DNA from: Adiantum capillus-veneris | Lineage: Eukaryota > Streptophyta > Polypodiopsida > Polypodiales > Pteridaceae | Reading direction: 5' to 3' | DNA length: 64,000 nucleotides | NCBI GenBank assembly: GCA_014529385.2 | Contig: CM043946.1 | Coordinates: 18,617,077 to 18,681,076, forward strand | In this document: positions 1 through 13,188 of the stretch, one piece after another | How the letters are laid out: each line of letters begins with the position of its first letter | How positions within the stretch are numbered: the stretch's first letter is position 1 | Notes under the pieces: generated by a model | Database searches by the model: none | What the model was told of the DNA's origin: nothing | The model's input: the letters and a program-made list of their open reading frames with translations, nothing else | Program-made: the position numbers and the translations under genes

Positions 1-1509
1 TGAAAGTAGAACACATGTTTTAAATATTTACACCAAAATGATGAATTGTGAGAGTCATTTGCTTTGAATTACTTTGCTCGCATTTGTCCTAATTCAATAG
101 GTGCATATGATTAGACCCTAAGTTCAATTTCATGTGCTGAATGGTCACCATGATTTTTATGTTTTTGTTTCACCTGCTTCAAGTACTAATATTAGAAGTG
201 TTTGTACCAAGGCTAGCATGTTTACTATCTGTGCAAGGAGGAGTACAATAATAGAGAGATTTTCTTGAGGCTGTAAACAAGGTCATCAAGAGCTATCAAA
301 ATTTTAGTGCGACCCCAAAGTATATGCTGTATAATCCACAATCTCTATTTTCTTTGGGGTAATATCAGGTATAGCTTCTCTTGGAAGTATGTATTAATAA
401 GGGGTTTATACATATTTTGTGACCGCCAGAATTTCAACGACAAATTTTGGGGAAAGAAGCATCCTCAATACATGTTGCTTCTTATAGCTATTTGTCTGTC
501 CTATTGTACCGTGTGCTACTCTGTTATGATAATGGGTTCTCATTGCGGTCTGTTAGTTTGTTAGTCCCTCTGTGCTAGATGATAAGGTAGGATTTGTGTT
601 GTATTGACCACAAAAATGTTTTCCAGGATGGTATAATATCTGCATTTGTATTCATGAAGGGTGCCTCAATTGTTGTACACGTCTATAGATTGGAATCTTG
701 TGTCATGACTGCGCATGCATGTAGATGCGATGTTGAGGTGGTCCTTGGTAGTCTGTTGTAGTTGTGTTTGAAGAGTTTATATTTCTAGATGAATACTTTT
801 TAGATGATACCAATTGGCATGAATAGTGCAATTTGTAAGCCGGTTTAGTCCCTGATTTTATGTTTCGGATATGGAGGTCAAAGCAAACTTTAGTCTTGCT
901 CAGCTCCTTTGCTTAAATAATTTAGTTCAAATTAAAAATAGTGCTTTTTTTTGGAGGGATGATGATGAGCTTATCCTTATACTTGGATTTGGTTCTCTCT
1001 TCTTTGCACTCTTCCCCGTGAAGAGGAATATGCCTGCAAATCTTGGCTTCCAAGACACCATTCTGCCTTCTCTAATTTATGTAGGCTTTCCTTCTATCTT
1101 TAGGTTATGGTCTACCTGCCTGACTCTTTTACCCTCTTTAGATGATATCTAACTTCCTTAGCTTAAGATCCTTGCTATTGTTTTTTGTCATTATTTTCTA
1201 GATTTGATCTTCTAGGCATGCTACCTTTTTCAATGATTGTTTGCATTGCCTTTGATTTTCACTTTGAAGGAGTTCAAATTTTCTTTTGCATTTAGAATGT
1301 TGAAAAGATTCACTATCATTTTTCTTGTTGTATTTGCTAAATGTGGTTCATTTGCATTTACTTGCTGACAAGATCTTCCTCTATAATTTTAAAATTGTCA
1401 CATTACTAGTGTACATGAAATAGTGGGTCATTACATCTTGTACAAAATCCGTATGAGGGGAGATGGATCATTGTGCGAATGTTTGTATCTTGTCCATATG
1501 AAGGGGGTA
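1..1509. other. AT-rich intergenic DNA, no gene recognised
   Basis: Open frames here are short (at most about 93 codons), have low-complexity composition and match no family I recognise. No LTR, terminal inverted repeat or RNA gene is visible. It may be decayed repeat sequence or a flank of element K. Confidence 0.6.
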
Positions 1510-1945
1510 TGTTAGCATCATGCAAGAAATCGTACAAAGGGGGGTTTCTCTAATGTAGATGCATGCAGGTGACATCCACCATTACTAATAGTGAATCCCC
1601 CGGGGATTAATTGGGTACTTTTCACAAGTCTATTGGTTAGATAAGGATAAGTCTTATATCATATCTATGATTTTTAATTAACGGGCCTGCCTCTCAAATA
1701 TGGAAAAAAAGGTGTTGTTTATAGAGTGTAAGTATGCCAATGAGATTTTATTTTTGTGATATAGGATCTAGCTCTCATTATGACCTTTGGGTTATCGACA
1801 TGAATTATGGTGTATGATCCTTATATCCATGACCGTGAATGACAGATGACTACCTCTCTTTTATTTCTTATATCCTTGCTTCTTTGAACTGAAGTAGGGC
1901 GTCATCACTTCAAAGTTGCCCCAATCTCTAGGTTGGGGACCTTAA
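1510..1945 (+). repeat. Candidate 5' LTR of gypsy element K
   Basis: The segment starts with TGTTAGCATC and is followed within a few bases by TGGTATTAAAGC (1949-1960), which resembles the initiator-Met primer-binding site TGGTATCAGAGC. The gag-pol remains of K follow on the same strand. No second LTR copy is in the window, so neither boundary can be confirmed. This is a tentative call from position and the PBS-like match. Confidence 0.3.
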
Positions 1946-2899
1946 AATTGGTATTAAAGCCTTAGGTTTAAAGTTTAAATTCTCAGCATTTTGCACTCCT
2001 TTTGAGTATTGAATTCACAAACGCATAGCTTGACACTATTATCCTATTTGTTTTCTAGCACAAATTATGAACATCAATTGTTTAACAGTCTTTCAAGAAA
2101 TATACCACAGTACTCACCGATCACCAAACTTCAAATTTTGAGAGAAAGTGTTCCTTATTTTTTAACAAGATTTTTGCTCTTCATTTAAATTTTGAACCAC
2201 CTAACACCTGGTTATATACAAGTCATTTGGTTTGTGGGTCAATCTTTACCATCTAAGCATGTCACATTGAACACTTAAAAATTAACCTCCACCAAATCAA
2301 GTGGACTAAAGACTTGAAGCTGACTCCACACTTCCAATTTCAAGAAGCTCCACCAATTTTCATGGCCCTTGATGGAGTCAAGATCCTTAATCAACGGATT
2401 TATGATAAAATAATATTAATAATCCCCACCAATCAAGTTGTTATCAGTAATCACACTTGACCAATAATGAAGAAGATATTTTTTATTGGTTGCCTCGAGC
2501 TTGCCCGTGTTTATCATTTTCTACACCCATTGCCGAACCCACCAGAATAGCGCGACATGCCAGCTGATGTATCTCACAGTTATGAAAGAAACCTCAAATA
2601 TGTTTCCTCATGAGAGATCATTGTAAACCGCCTTTTATGCCTTGGTGATGATTGTATGAGTATGAGATCAAGTTTTTTTAAATTGTCTGACTGGTTAAGT
2701 CATGTGATTAAGCTTTTATTGGAATAGATAAATCTATCTGAAAAATATTTTATTGTTCTAGGTTTCTATAACCATTGATGTTAAGGTAATATTTTAATAT
2801 ATGATCTACGAGAGACCCCAAATCAATCCTATATTGAAAAACCCAAAAAAATATGCCATAAATATGGAAAGTCAAGAGAAGAAGTTGTTGCTCAAGCAA

Positions 2900-5385
2900 A
2901 GGTAACCACCCTCTTTTAAGGAGAGGGAGATGATATTAAAAATAACGTGAAAGTATGGATTGAAACTATGAACTATTACTTCTCTGCTACAAAGAGCACA
3001 CCTATAAACCAAGTAATGCTAGGAATTTTTTGGCTCTCAGGGGAAGAAAAATTATGGTCCAAGCAACATTGTCATGACATGGGAGCATTGGAAAACTCCT
3101 AAATTTGGGGAAGATTAAACAAGTAGTGAAGGATAGATACTTACCTCTTTCCCATGAGGTGATAAAAATGAATGAGTTCTTTGTCTTGAAACGATATAGG
3201 CTACCCTTGGAAGAGTACTACTTAAATTTTTTAAGGCTTAGATGCTAACATTGTAAATGACATAGAACCATAGGTGGCCCGTTTCTATGAAGGTTTAAGG
3301 AAACCAATTAGCTTGCAACTTGAAGCCATGAAACCCACCACTATACAAGATGCCTTACTACAATCTAAGCCCTTAATGAAGCAGGAAGGGATTAGAAGGA
3401 GAGTTGAACATAATCAAAGCTTTAATGGTGCTAAAAAACCAAGAAGATTTCCCAATGATAGACACCCAAAAAGAGGTTATGCCACTAATGCCCAAAATCC
3501 TCTATGCTTGGATGTTTGATGCTTTGAATGTGGGGAGTTGAACATTACCAGAACAAATGTGCACGTCTAACTAATAGAACAATGGTGGCAATTGGCGTAG
3601 ACTAAATACACCACCCTCTTGGACATAGAGGTGCACAAAATGGTGGACGAGGTAGAGAGCGAGGAAGAGAATCCATTACCTTTGGAAGAGGTCAAGGTAG
3701 GAATGCCCATGCACACGCAGTCGTAGGAGAGCATACTCTTGGTGAAGAGGAGAGAACAACTATTTATGCAACTATTGACAATCTTGGAGCTCAAAGACAA
3801 TTTGTTGTTATTCAAACACTAGCCACCCATCAAGGTAAATATTTAAATCTCCTTATCGATTGTGCTAGTACTCATTCATTTTTGTCCACAAAATTCTTAC
3901 AAAAGTTGAACCTATATAAAAAACAAGCTAGACCTATGACAATAAAACTGTTTAATTGGAACCCTCCTAGTTGGGAGGTACAATGGGATTCTTGGGATGG
4001 ATTGCTAATCTAGAATCACGCTAGCATCCAATGTGGCCAAGATAATTTAAACTTAATAGATTAAGAAGAAATGCAAGTTGAAGTGTAGGGGAGGAATGGG
4101 ATTCCAAGGATTTATTTAGCTCAAGCAAGCCATCTACTTAAGGGTATGAGAGCTATACAACATATTTTTGTGGTCAAGTTGAATTTAAAAGGTGATCCAA
4201 AATCAACCAATATGAATCTTTCATGGTTTAACAAATATTGATGTCTTTCTAAAAGACCTCACCACTCTCCTCCTAAATCAAGAAACTAACCATGAGATAG
4301 AGATTCTCCCAAGAACTAGGCATGTATCAAAGAGACCTTATAAAATTGTGCAACTAGAGAATTGAGGGAGTGGTCCATTCAATTTTTAGAAGAAGGTTTT
4401 ATTATGCCAAGAAAATGGGATCCTATTTCTCTCCTAAATGAAGAAAGATGGATCCCTTTTACTTTACATTGACCATAGAGAGGAGTAAACTAGGTAGTTG
4501 TTAACAACGATCCTATACCACAAATCATTGAATTTTTGGATAAGCTATGTGGATCCAAGATTTTCTCAAAAGATAGATATAAGATCTAGTTACTACCAAA
4601 TCAAAAATAGAGTCAAATATCCTTCAAAAGGGCCAATATGGCTATTTTGAATTTATAATAATGTCATTTGGTCTAACTAATACACCTACTATATTAAAAA
4701 CATTGATGTAGGATATCTTTAGGCCCTATTTAGGTGATTTTTTCCTTGCCTTATTTTATGACATTCTAATCTACAATGAGAAAGAATACAAAGCCTACCT
4801 GTGGAAGGTGCTAGATATTCTTTGATAACACAAGTTATATGCGAATATGAGCAAGTGTTTGTTCTTCTCTCCAAGGATTGAATACTTGGGATTAATTTGT
4901 TATTAAGAAGGCATCTCAATGGACCCTATTAAAGTTCAAGTCATTCTTGTAGGGCCCCAACCATCTAATGTAAGCGAGCTTAGAGGGTTCTTGGGAATCA
5001 CAGCCTAGTATAGGATCTCTATAAAAGGTTATGTGGTGATTGTTTCACCCTTGAACAACCCTCTCAAGAAGGAGTGAAGATAAATTAAGAACCACAACAC
5101 CAAGAAAGGTTTGACAAAATGAAGCCATATATCACCACTACGCCTTTCCTAAAGCTACCAAATTTCAACCACAGCTTTGATGTCGTCATCATTGATGCTA
5201 GTGGTATAGCAGCTGGAGGAGTACTAGTTCACCTCATGTAAGCTTAAAATTCATGAAACGAACCACCAACCCATGATCTTGAACTATTGGCCGTCATCCA
5301 TGCTCTAAACGTATGGAGGCATTACTTATTGGGAAGGAAGTTTCGACATATAATTGACCATAAGAGCTTAAAGTGGATCTCACAG
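2900..5385 (+). pseudogene. K gag-pol remains (gag, protease, RT, RNase H)
   Basis: A gag-like stretch covers about 3262-3519 and includes ARFYEGLRKPI. A CFECGE zinc-knuckle start lies near 3515. A protease-like IDCASTHSF, comparable to the gypsy IDSGSTHNF site, lies at about 3850-3890. RT signatures occur at about 4640-4790 (FGLTNTPT and YDILIYN, matching FGLTNAPA and DDILIYS). RNase H signatures run from about 5170 to 5385 (IDASGIAAGGVL, then HALNVWRHYLLGRKF and DHKSLKW). Domain order and strand are consistent throughout. This is a fossil coding region that is not expected to give a working protein. Confidence 0.75.
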
Positions 5386-8300
5386 TGTCAGATCCCTTAT
5401 TTTTGGGTCTCTTTTAAAAATAAGAAAAATAGATTCTAATGTCTATTTTATATTTTTTTTGGCTTAAAATGCATGTTTGGCAGTGTTGTAATGTTCAAAA
5501 GTGAAAATCAAGGTCGTTTCCATGTTCTGATAGGTCACACAAACGTTTGGTTCAGCTTAGGAAAAATATGTTTTAAAAAAACAAAGCATTTTCATGCTTT
5601 TTTTGAATTTTGATGTTTTTAAAAAAAAGGAGGGAATCTACGAGTCCCGAGAAAGCTATGGTTCAATTTTATAACAAATTGCTTTTTGACACTTTTCAAA
5701 CTATTTTTAACTTTTCATGATTTTAATGCTTTTTAGTGAAAAGTGAGACCTCTTTCTTGTTTTGGTGGGACAAGGGGAAGGGCCCGTGGTTCAATTTTAG
5801 GAAATTTTACTTTTTTCTTTCTATGCTATTTTTAGCTTTTCGTGCTTTTCGACGTTTTTGAGAATGACCGAAATATAAGAATATTATTTTTACCGTCAGA
5901 TTTGAAAATGACCACCCAAAGAAAAAATGAGAATTATTTCTTATAAAAAGCAACATTGTAAATACGTTGGGGCAATACGAGAAAGTCGTAATTTTGTTCG
6001 GGTATCATGATGCAGCATAGTGTAGTCACAATCACAATAGTTGCCAAGATATTGTCCAATCAGTCAATTTTTATTGTGAAAATTGATGGGAAAATGGACA
6101 GTTGACTACCAAATGTAAAGGCCATATTTTTAGCAAAGTTGCCAAAAAGCTGGGGGCTATTCCACGTTGAGAGGTAGTGCTACCTGTAGCTTGGGTCACA
6201 CTCCATCCTACTAGTAGCACCTATAAATTGACCTACATGCCTCAATTTTTAGTGCCGACAGTTGCATCTACTATCACACGGTGATATGTATTTATTATAA
6301 AGAGTGGTGCAAGCTCTCCATCACCATCTCTGTAAGATCTTCTCTCTCGTTCATGGAAAGAAGAAGAAGAATAACACACTCTCTCTACTTGCTTACTATC
6401 TTTTCTTCTCTTTTCACTGTGCGCACGCTCTCCAACGGCTTCGAGGTGAAAACCTCTACATAGCTCTCATCACCGGACTCTTGCAGCAAAGCAAGAAGCC
6501 TCTCAATGGCCCCTTATCAACTCTAAAGCAAGGTAAGAAGCTCTAAACTCCATAGCCATCATCTAATTCTCTCTCAACATCGTTTTCTAAGTAGCTACCG
6601 TCGTGGTAGATGCTTTTTTGTATACGAGAGCATATATGGACTTTCAAGGTGTGTATCAGGTTGTTTCATGATTGTTTCATCGTGTTTAGCACGCTGATTC
6701 ATGCAGACAATGTGTTTATGGTCACGTATATACATACAAATCAATTTCCGTTTACGTACTACGTGATAGGAATACTGTTTTAATCATATATCACAAACCA
6801 CTATGAATGCACACGATTTATGCACATGATGTGTTTATGGTTATGTGTGTACATAGAAAGCGTTTTTTGTTTCAGGTCACGTTGGCGATAGGAATAATAC
6901 TTTGGTCATATCTCACAAACCACTATGAATCAAGTCAAACCCTTTAAACCAAATATTAAACACATCATTTAGAACATTTTTTGTTTTGGGTGTCATGTGA
7001 AAACGCTGCCCGAGCTAAGATCTATGGTCAAAAAATAACTTGCCGCCCATTGCACTCGATCAAAATTTTGGGCCCTAAGTTCCTTGGAGAACCACTATAT
7101 AGATTCATCGGATGTGAAACCCACTTAGAAAAATAAAAGGCTTGATTAAACTTGATGATCGTTGTATATGGATCTTCGATATCACTTCATGAGTGCGGGT
7201 TATTAACTATTCCATGTCCGAGGTTACATACGCGTGTAGGGGTGCTACCAAGGGGGAGTACCATATGGCGTCGTGAGTTGGACGAGCTGTTCATATATGA
7301 TTTATGATTTGTTTTTATGAGTTAATTTCAAGTGTTTCATTTCCATAAACTTATATGGGGGTATATGGTTATCCAACCTAAACCGTACGAACAGAGATGA
7401 ATAAAGTGGTTTTCGTTTTGTGTTACTGTTTGGTATGCATGACTGGACATTTCAAAATTAGATTTTGATATCATGATTAGTTGCTAGTCGGACTTATTTT
7501 ATGCATAAATTTATTTCTTTAAGGCCATGTATGTGGGATCAGTTTGATTATAATGGATATTTCAAACTCTAAGTGTTGAAGTTGATTCAATATGGGATAT
7601 GGTTTATGGTCAAGGGCTGAGATCCCTCATGGATTATGGTGGGGATTTTGATTGTGGAAGCCGATGTGGCTTTTGGATCTTTTCTAGGTTATGGTTGTGT
7701 TGTTGAAATTTTTGTAGCTATACTATATGCTAAAGTGGTTTTGCAAGATTGGATGTGCATCACCTTGAGCTGGGTAGAGTGCTCACCCATGTATGTGACT
7801 GGATTATGGTTATGGTTTTTGGATTGGATCATAAAGTGATTTTGATGGTTTATGAATGTATAAGAGTAGAGATCATGTACCCTTAGACTGCTTGAGAAAC
7901 GTTATTTGTGCATATGGAAGATGCTATTGTGATTGGACTCATGTTTTATGTTTCCCACGGCGGTGTCGCTACAAGACTAGGATCACCTACATCGCTTAGT
8001 CTTAGACAAAAGGTTTGATGACCTGGGGCTTTGTTGATTTGGGGTGTTCCTAGGTCTTATTTTTTGTTAGGCTCATCCACACGGTTAATGCATCGGGGGT
8101 TGAATGATCTACATGGCTAAGGTGTTGGGGATCTTTCCTTGGCTTTGTCTAAACACGTAATGCTAGGCATCGAAGAGGTGTGGTGCCTAAACTGGTATGG
8201 TTGGTGTTGATATCCTACCACCTATTGATATTTTGGATCCTTTTAGAGCTCGAGTTCATGGAGGGAGGTGAAGCTGCCTTAGCCTATGTCTGGCTTAGGT

Positions 8301-8542
8301 AGGTTGGAGTTTGTCTAGCTTGCTCCCAGCAAAGTGAAATTCTTTCTATTTGTAGAAGAGTAGAAGTAGATAGGTGGACCGGTCAATCTCTACACAAGGT
8401 CTAATGCTCTCCTAGTCATTTTATATTTTTGATGTTATGGTATACTCAAATGTATTTGCATCAATACATGATTGACTATTTCATTAACATGGTGTATTTA
8501 AAGATTGTATTTTGTCATTCTCTTGTGTCTCTGTGCACTCTA

Positions 8543-8605
<63 letters not shown>

Positions 8606-8868
8606 ATGCGGTGTACGCAAATATTCATCTCCACAATGCTATTTTTCTTGAGTATGCTTTCCTTCATAATATCACCAATTCAAAGGTAGCATTAGTCTCT
8701 AGGTGCTTTGCGTTGAAGTCAAGATCATGGCCTAAACTCCATGCTAGGTCAGGCGTTGAGAATTCCTCCCCTGTGCAAATGCTTTCGCAGCTTTGATGTG
8801 CATTGAAATTGTATAAAAGTGTATATTGTGTATTTTTTGCATAGACCCTTGGGGAGGGGTATCTCTCA
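5386..8868 (+). repeat. 5' LTR of J (about 3.48 kb)
   Basis: The LTR starts TGTCAGATCCC and ends ATCTCTCA, just before the PBS at 8871. Its beginning matches the 3' LTR start at 14757, the interior matches 47551-47826 and 50829-51134, and its whole length matches the reverse copy L at 47827-50828. A CACCTATAAATTGACC box near 6218-6233 is a plausible TATA element, conserved in L and in the 3' LTR piece. A CT microsatellite lies near 8542-8602. Short open frames inside it are not genes. Confidence 0.88.
8542..8602. repeat. (CT)n microsatellite in the J LTR
   Basis: About 60 bp of nearly pure CT dinucleotide lie in the distal part of J's 5' LTR. It generates spurious serine/leucine-repeat open frames. 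Confidence 0.9.
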
Positions 8869-8870
8869 TT

Positions 8871-8884
8871 TGGCATCAGAGCCA
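8871..8884 (+). other. Primer-binding site of J (initiator-Met type)
   Basis: TGGCATCAGAGCCA lies two bases after the LTR end at 8868 and matches the plant consensus TGGTATCAGAGC except at one base. It fixes the 5' LTR boundary. Confidence 0.8.
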
Positions 8885-9132
8885 AAGGTTGTGGGGATAG
8901 CCTGAAGCGTGATACTAGTCGGGTAAATTATGCATCATGCACACATTTATGCATGATTTTTGAGAAAGAATGTTGTAATATTCACGATGCATCTATGAGT
9001 GACATTAATTGGTGATACCTGCTTGACTTGTCTTCTTGTATGGGTTCATGTGGTCTTGAGTTATAATGAAGTGATTGAAGTGCTCAATAATTTTATTAAA
9101 TAATATCTTTGAATATTTGTTTAGTAGTAAAA

Positions 9133-10500
9133 AATGGCGCCTAAGGTGACGTCTGAATGCTTTAGCAAGGGGAACGAGGTTTTGGCCATAGTATTCAACA
9201 ATATGGAAACACAATTATTGAGGGATGCAAAGGAACTCTTTTACCTACAGATTGGAACTCAAGTCTTTGCAATGTCAGTAACCATGACTTAATGGAAAGT
9301 GTTGACCGAGTTATCTTACTCGTGAGATCAAGAACTTTTCTATCAATTCTTTACCTATATTGATGATAGTCCGAGAGATTGGCTTGCAAACCTCAGACTA
9401 CTTCAACTTAGGATGTGGCTAGGCCTAGAGGATATGTACTACTACATGGAAATGCATTCACAAATTCTCACGACTGCTGAGGTTGCCAAAAAGTTTGAAG
9501 CACATTTGCAACTATCATAGGGAAAGAGAAGCTAGAAGGTAACTATAGACCACGTTATCATGTGGGGGGTCTATCTAGTCATGAAAGTTAAAAGAGTCTT
9601 TAGAGAGTTAGTCCCAAAACATCAGTAATATTGTAACAAGATATAAAAATCAAATTTTGATGAATAAAGAGCATAGACTTAGTTTTGGTATACATGTGTG
9701 CTAAGTCTTCTCTCTCCTTGTCTTGTTTTTCGATGGATATTCTTAACCGTCTCCCACATGATTTTGCACGAAATGTCTTTTTCAACTATGCGGTTAAATT
9801 CAACGTTCATTTCATAGTTGAAGTGGCTCGAGCTTCAATGGCGACTAGAGATTATCTTGTGGGAATTGTATATTGAAGTACAACTTGAACACCAAACCCA
9901 AATGCCTAATAGATACGTAGTTGACCCACAACTATGGGCCAAGAAGAAGATTCAAGAGGGCAACATCAAAGGACATGGATATGTTATTATCTTAATCTAT
10001 AATCACTCCTAGAAGGAACTCATGCTTAATCAAATATATGGCTTCTGTGAGAAATCATAATCCAGGTTTGTAAGAAGTCAAATAGCGGCAACCAATTTTA
10101 TTATATACCTCAAGACTGGTTTAGTGAAGTTTATGGACCTATCCTTAATTTCAATCCTCACAATGTCACTATCACTTTTGATGACTATGAGAAGCCTAGA
10201 TGTGTTTGGGATTTTGGTCAAGCATATCTAATGGGTGAACTCAAGTAGGTATTTTTAAAGAGACGATGTCAATGAACAACACATGTCCATGTAAACTGCT
10301 TTCATGCATTAACACCAACATATACCTCTCAAGGGAAAGAGTGGTATGAGCAAGAGAATGCAAATCTCATTGCACAACTAGTAGTTCTAAACTTTGAAAC
10401 CCAAGATGTAAGTAAATACAAGGGTAGAACCTCGATTGTAGAGACCAAGAATTGGTTCATTTTAGACCTTTTCACATTTGCCCACCTTCTTCAAAGTAGC
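9133..10500 (+). pseudogene. J gag region
   Basis: A reading frame opening with MAPKVTSECF at 9133 follows the PBS by about 260 bp, the usual position of gag. The next 400 bp keep gag-like composition. The part from about 9600 to 10500 holds coding-like pieces (for example around 10100-10250) that I cannot assign. I did not recognise a zinc knuckle or protease. Fossil, broken in several places. Confidence 0.5.
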
Positions 10501-10926
10501 ATGTAATCTTTTATCATTTATAATTTGAAAAAATTCAATTTTGATATGATTTAAATCGTTTGAGTTCATAATCTTTGAGTTCAAACATATGTTTTATCAA
10601 CTCTAACTAGCTTGAGCGATGGGTGTGTGTGTGTGTGTGTGTGTAGATGATTGATATTTTACCTCGAACGATATGGGTAGATATACTCTCACACCTTATG
10701 GTAGAATAGACATGTAATCTTTTATCATTTATAATTTGGAAAAATTCAATTATGATATGATTTAAATCGTTTGAGTTCATAATCTTTCAGTTCAAACATA
10801 TGTTTTATTAACTCTAACTAACTTGAGTGATGGGTGTGTGTGTGTGTGTGTGTTTGTGTAGATGATTGATATTTTACCTCGAACGATATGGGTAGAGATA
10901 CTCTCACACCTTATGGTAGAATAGAA
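10501..10926. repeat. Tandem duplication, two units of about 211 bp, each with a (GT)n tract
   Basis: The unit starting ATGTAATCTTTTATC at 10501 recurs at 10712 with only a few differences. Each unit contains a GT microsatellite (about 10625-10644 and 10832-10857) and ends in the same TTATGGTAGAATAG. The sequence looks non-coding and lies between J's gag region and its RT. Confidence 0.85.
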
Positions 10927-11520
10927 TCTTCAAACAAGAGTGGAAGTACAAGGCTTATCTCACGACCACACGTGATAGAGTGGAGAAAAAGAGGCTACTA
11001 AGGCAGTAAAGCTTAAACTTGCAGAAAAGAAGCTAGGCACACCTAAACCCGAGTGGCTAACAAAGTTTGATAATGTATTTCCTAAAGAACTTTCACAGTT
11101 ACTGCCTAAGCATGAAGTTGATCATGCAATAGAGCTTATTCCAAAAGCTCAACCAGTCCTGTGTAGACCATACAAGATGTCAGTGCTTGAGTTTGTAGAA
11201 CTAAAAGAGCAACTTGCTCAACTCCTTGAATAAGGCTTCATTCAAACCACTATTTCTTCATAGAGTACTCCTATTCTTTTTAATTGAAAGAAGGATGGCA
11301 CTCTACGTCTTTGTATTGATTATGGATTGAATCAGATAAAAATCAAGAATAAGTATGCAATACCAAGTATTGATGAGTTACTTGATCGATTACATAGAGC
11401 TTCTATCTTCAGAAAAACTGATCTTTCAAATCCGAATCGAGGAGGATATATCAAAGACAGGTTTCAACACTCGATTGGGGCATTATGAGTTTACAATCAT
11501 GCCTTTTTGGACTTACATTA

Positions 11521-11972
11521 GGAAGAGAATGGGATCTAGGAGGGCCTCTTTATTTGGCAGTTTACATAAGTCAAACCTTTAGTTTTAAGAAAGTAATCAA
11601 AAGACAGCTTTTGAATTCAAACAAGAAAAACGGCTAGTTTATTTGAATTCAAAATTTCCCCCCAAATGGAATTTAAAATCTAGTGGGTAAAACCATATCA
11701 TGTAGCATATCTATGGAAACAGCTCGACGTGTAGATTGCAAATCTATGATCTTTGCTCAAATCGGAGATCATATATGAAAGTTATAGAAGGCCAAAAATC
11801 ATAAAATTATCCACATCCTTTTTGGGGAGAAAAGTACATCCTTTGATCACTCTTACAAATCTATTACACACCCACCATTCTTGCACACATGGCATACACC
11901 TATTCCTCAAAATGTTACTCAGCTCCATAAGCACATGGTAAATAAAGAGGCCCTCCTAGACCCATCCTCTTC
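11521..11972. mobile_element. MITE with about 34-bp terminal inverted repeats, inside J's RT
   Basis: The left end (11521-11555, containing TCTAGGAGGGCCTCTTTATT) is matched by its reverse complement at 11939-11972 with only a few differences. The RT protein similarity stops at 11520 and resumes after 11972, so the segment is an insertion of about 450 bp. The flanks read TTA on the left and TAA on the right, compatible with a TA or TWA target as used by Tc1/mariner or PIF/Harbinger MITEs. There is no transposase, so it is non-autonomous. The superfamily is not settled. Confidence 0.85.
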
Positions 11973-13173
11973 TAATGACGAATGTTCATACAACTTTTGA
12001 TTGTCTTATGAAAGATGTGTTTAGAGAACATCTTGATGATTTTGTTCTTGTCTTCTTTGATAATATTTTGGTTTAAAGAACATAGAAAAACATGAACAAC
12101 ATGTACAATGATTACTTGAACTTCTATGTCAGAATCAACTTTATGCTAAGTATAGCAAATGCACCTTCTTCGCTGACAAAGTGGACTACTTAGGATTTAT
12201 TGTATCAGAGGATGGTATTTCTAGTGATCCAAGTAAGATTGAGACTGTCGTAGCATGGCCTAGACCTAGATCTATAAAAGTGGTACACGTATTTCTTGCT
12301 TAATTGGATGTTATCGTACTTTCATTGAAGGCCATGCTAAGATTGCATCTACACTGACTAATATCCTTAAGAAGACTAAAGTTTTAATTGGAATGAATGT
12401 GCTCAAGCTAGCTTTGAGAATCTCAAAGAAGCTTTGCTGAATGCTCCAATTATAGCTTCCAAACTTCTCAAAGACATTCACTTGTGTTCATTGATGTAAG
12501 TGGACAAGCAATCGGTGGTATTCTATCTCAAGAAGGAAGTCTAATAGCTTATGAATCGCATAAGTTACGTACTCATGATTTGAAATACCATGCACATGAT
12601 ATGGAATAGTTTTGTGATGTTCATGCTCTTAAAGTGTGGTGGCATTATCTTCTTGGGAGGATATTTGAATTACATACAGATCATAAGAGCCTCAAGTGGA
12701 TATACACCCAACCTGATCTTAATATGCGGCAACGTAGATGGATGGAGTTATTATGCAAATATGATTTTCAATTTGAATATAAACCTAGAAAGAAACACTT
12801 AGTGGCTGATGCTTTAAGCAAAAAGAGTACTGTAGTGGCTATTGCAGCCTCTACTACCTCTTTAATTGACCTTATTCGTGAAGATATGCCATAGGATCCA
12901 TATTACACAAAGATTTTGTGTTTAATGAACTTGGTAATCACATAGAGAAGCAAGAAAGAAAAATCAAAGTTTTCCATGTTGAAGGAAATGATCTTTATTC
13001 CAACAACCGTCTTTGTATCCCAAATCATGATGGGATCTTCAAATACTACAAGAAGCTCACGATATAACTATTGTAGGACATCCAATGTATATAAAAGCTT
13101 ATGATACTGTAGGGAAGATTTTTGTTTGGCTAGGATTAAAGCATGATGTGTTGAACTACATTATAAGATGTTT

Positions 13174-13188
13174 GACATGTCAACATAT
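13174..13188. repeat. Target-site duplication of the SINE, left copy
   Basis: GACATGTCAACATAT here is repeated exactly at 13555-13569. A perfect 15-bp duplication is typical of LINE-driven SINE insertion. Confidence 0.85.

Larger units (their letters stand above)
1510..5385 (+). mobile_element. K: old Ty3/gypsy retrotransposon copy, interrupted on its right by J
   Basis: K is a fossil Ty3/gypsy element on the + strand and the outermost layer of the nest. Its parts appear in the usual gypsy order: gag, a zinc-knuckle trace, protease, reverse transcriptase and RNase H. The integrase is not seen because the copy is cut at 5385 by the LTR of J; the remainder would lie beyond this window. The left boundary depends on the candidate LTR and is uncertain. 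The copy is broken in many places and is probably the oldest insertion here. Confidence 0.6.

Noticed and set aside
8429-8796. Serine/leucine-repeat reading frames
   Set aside because: They are translations of the CT microsatellite in J's LTR.
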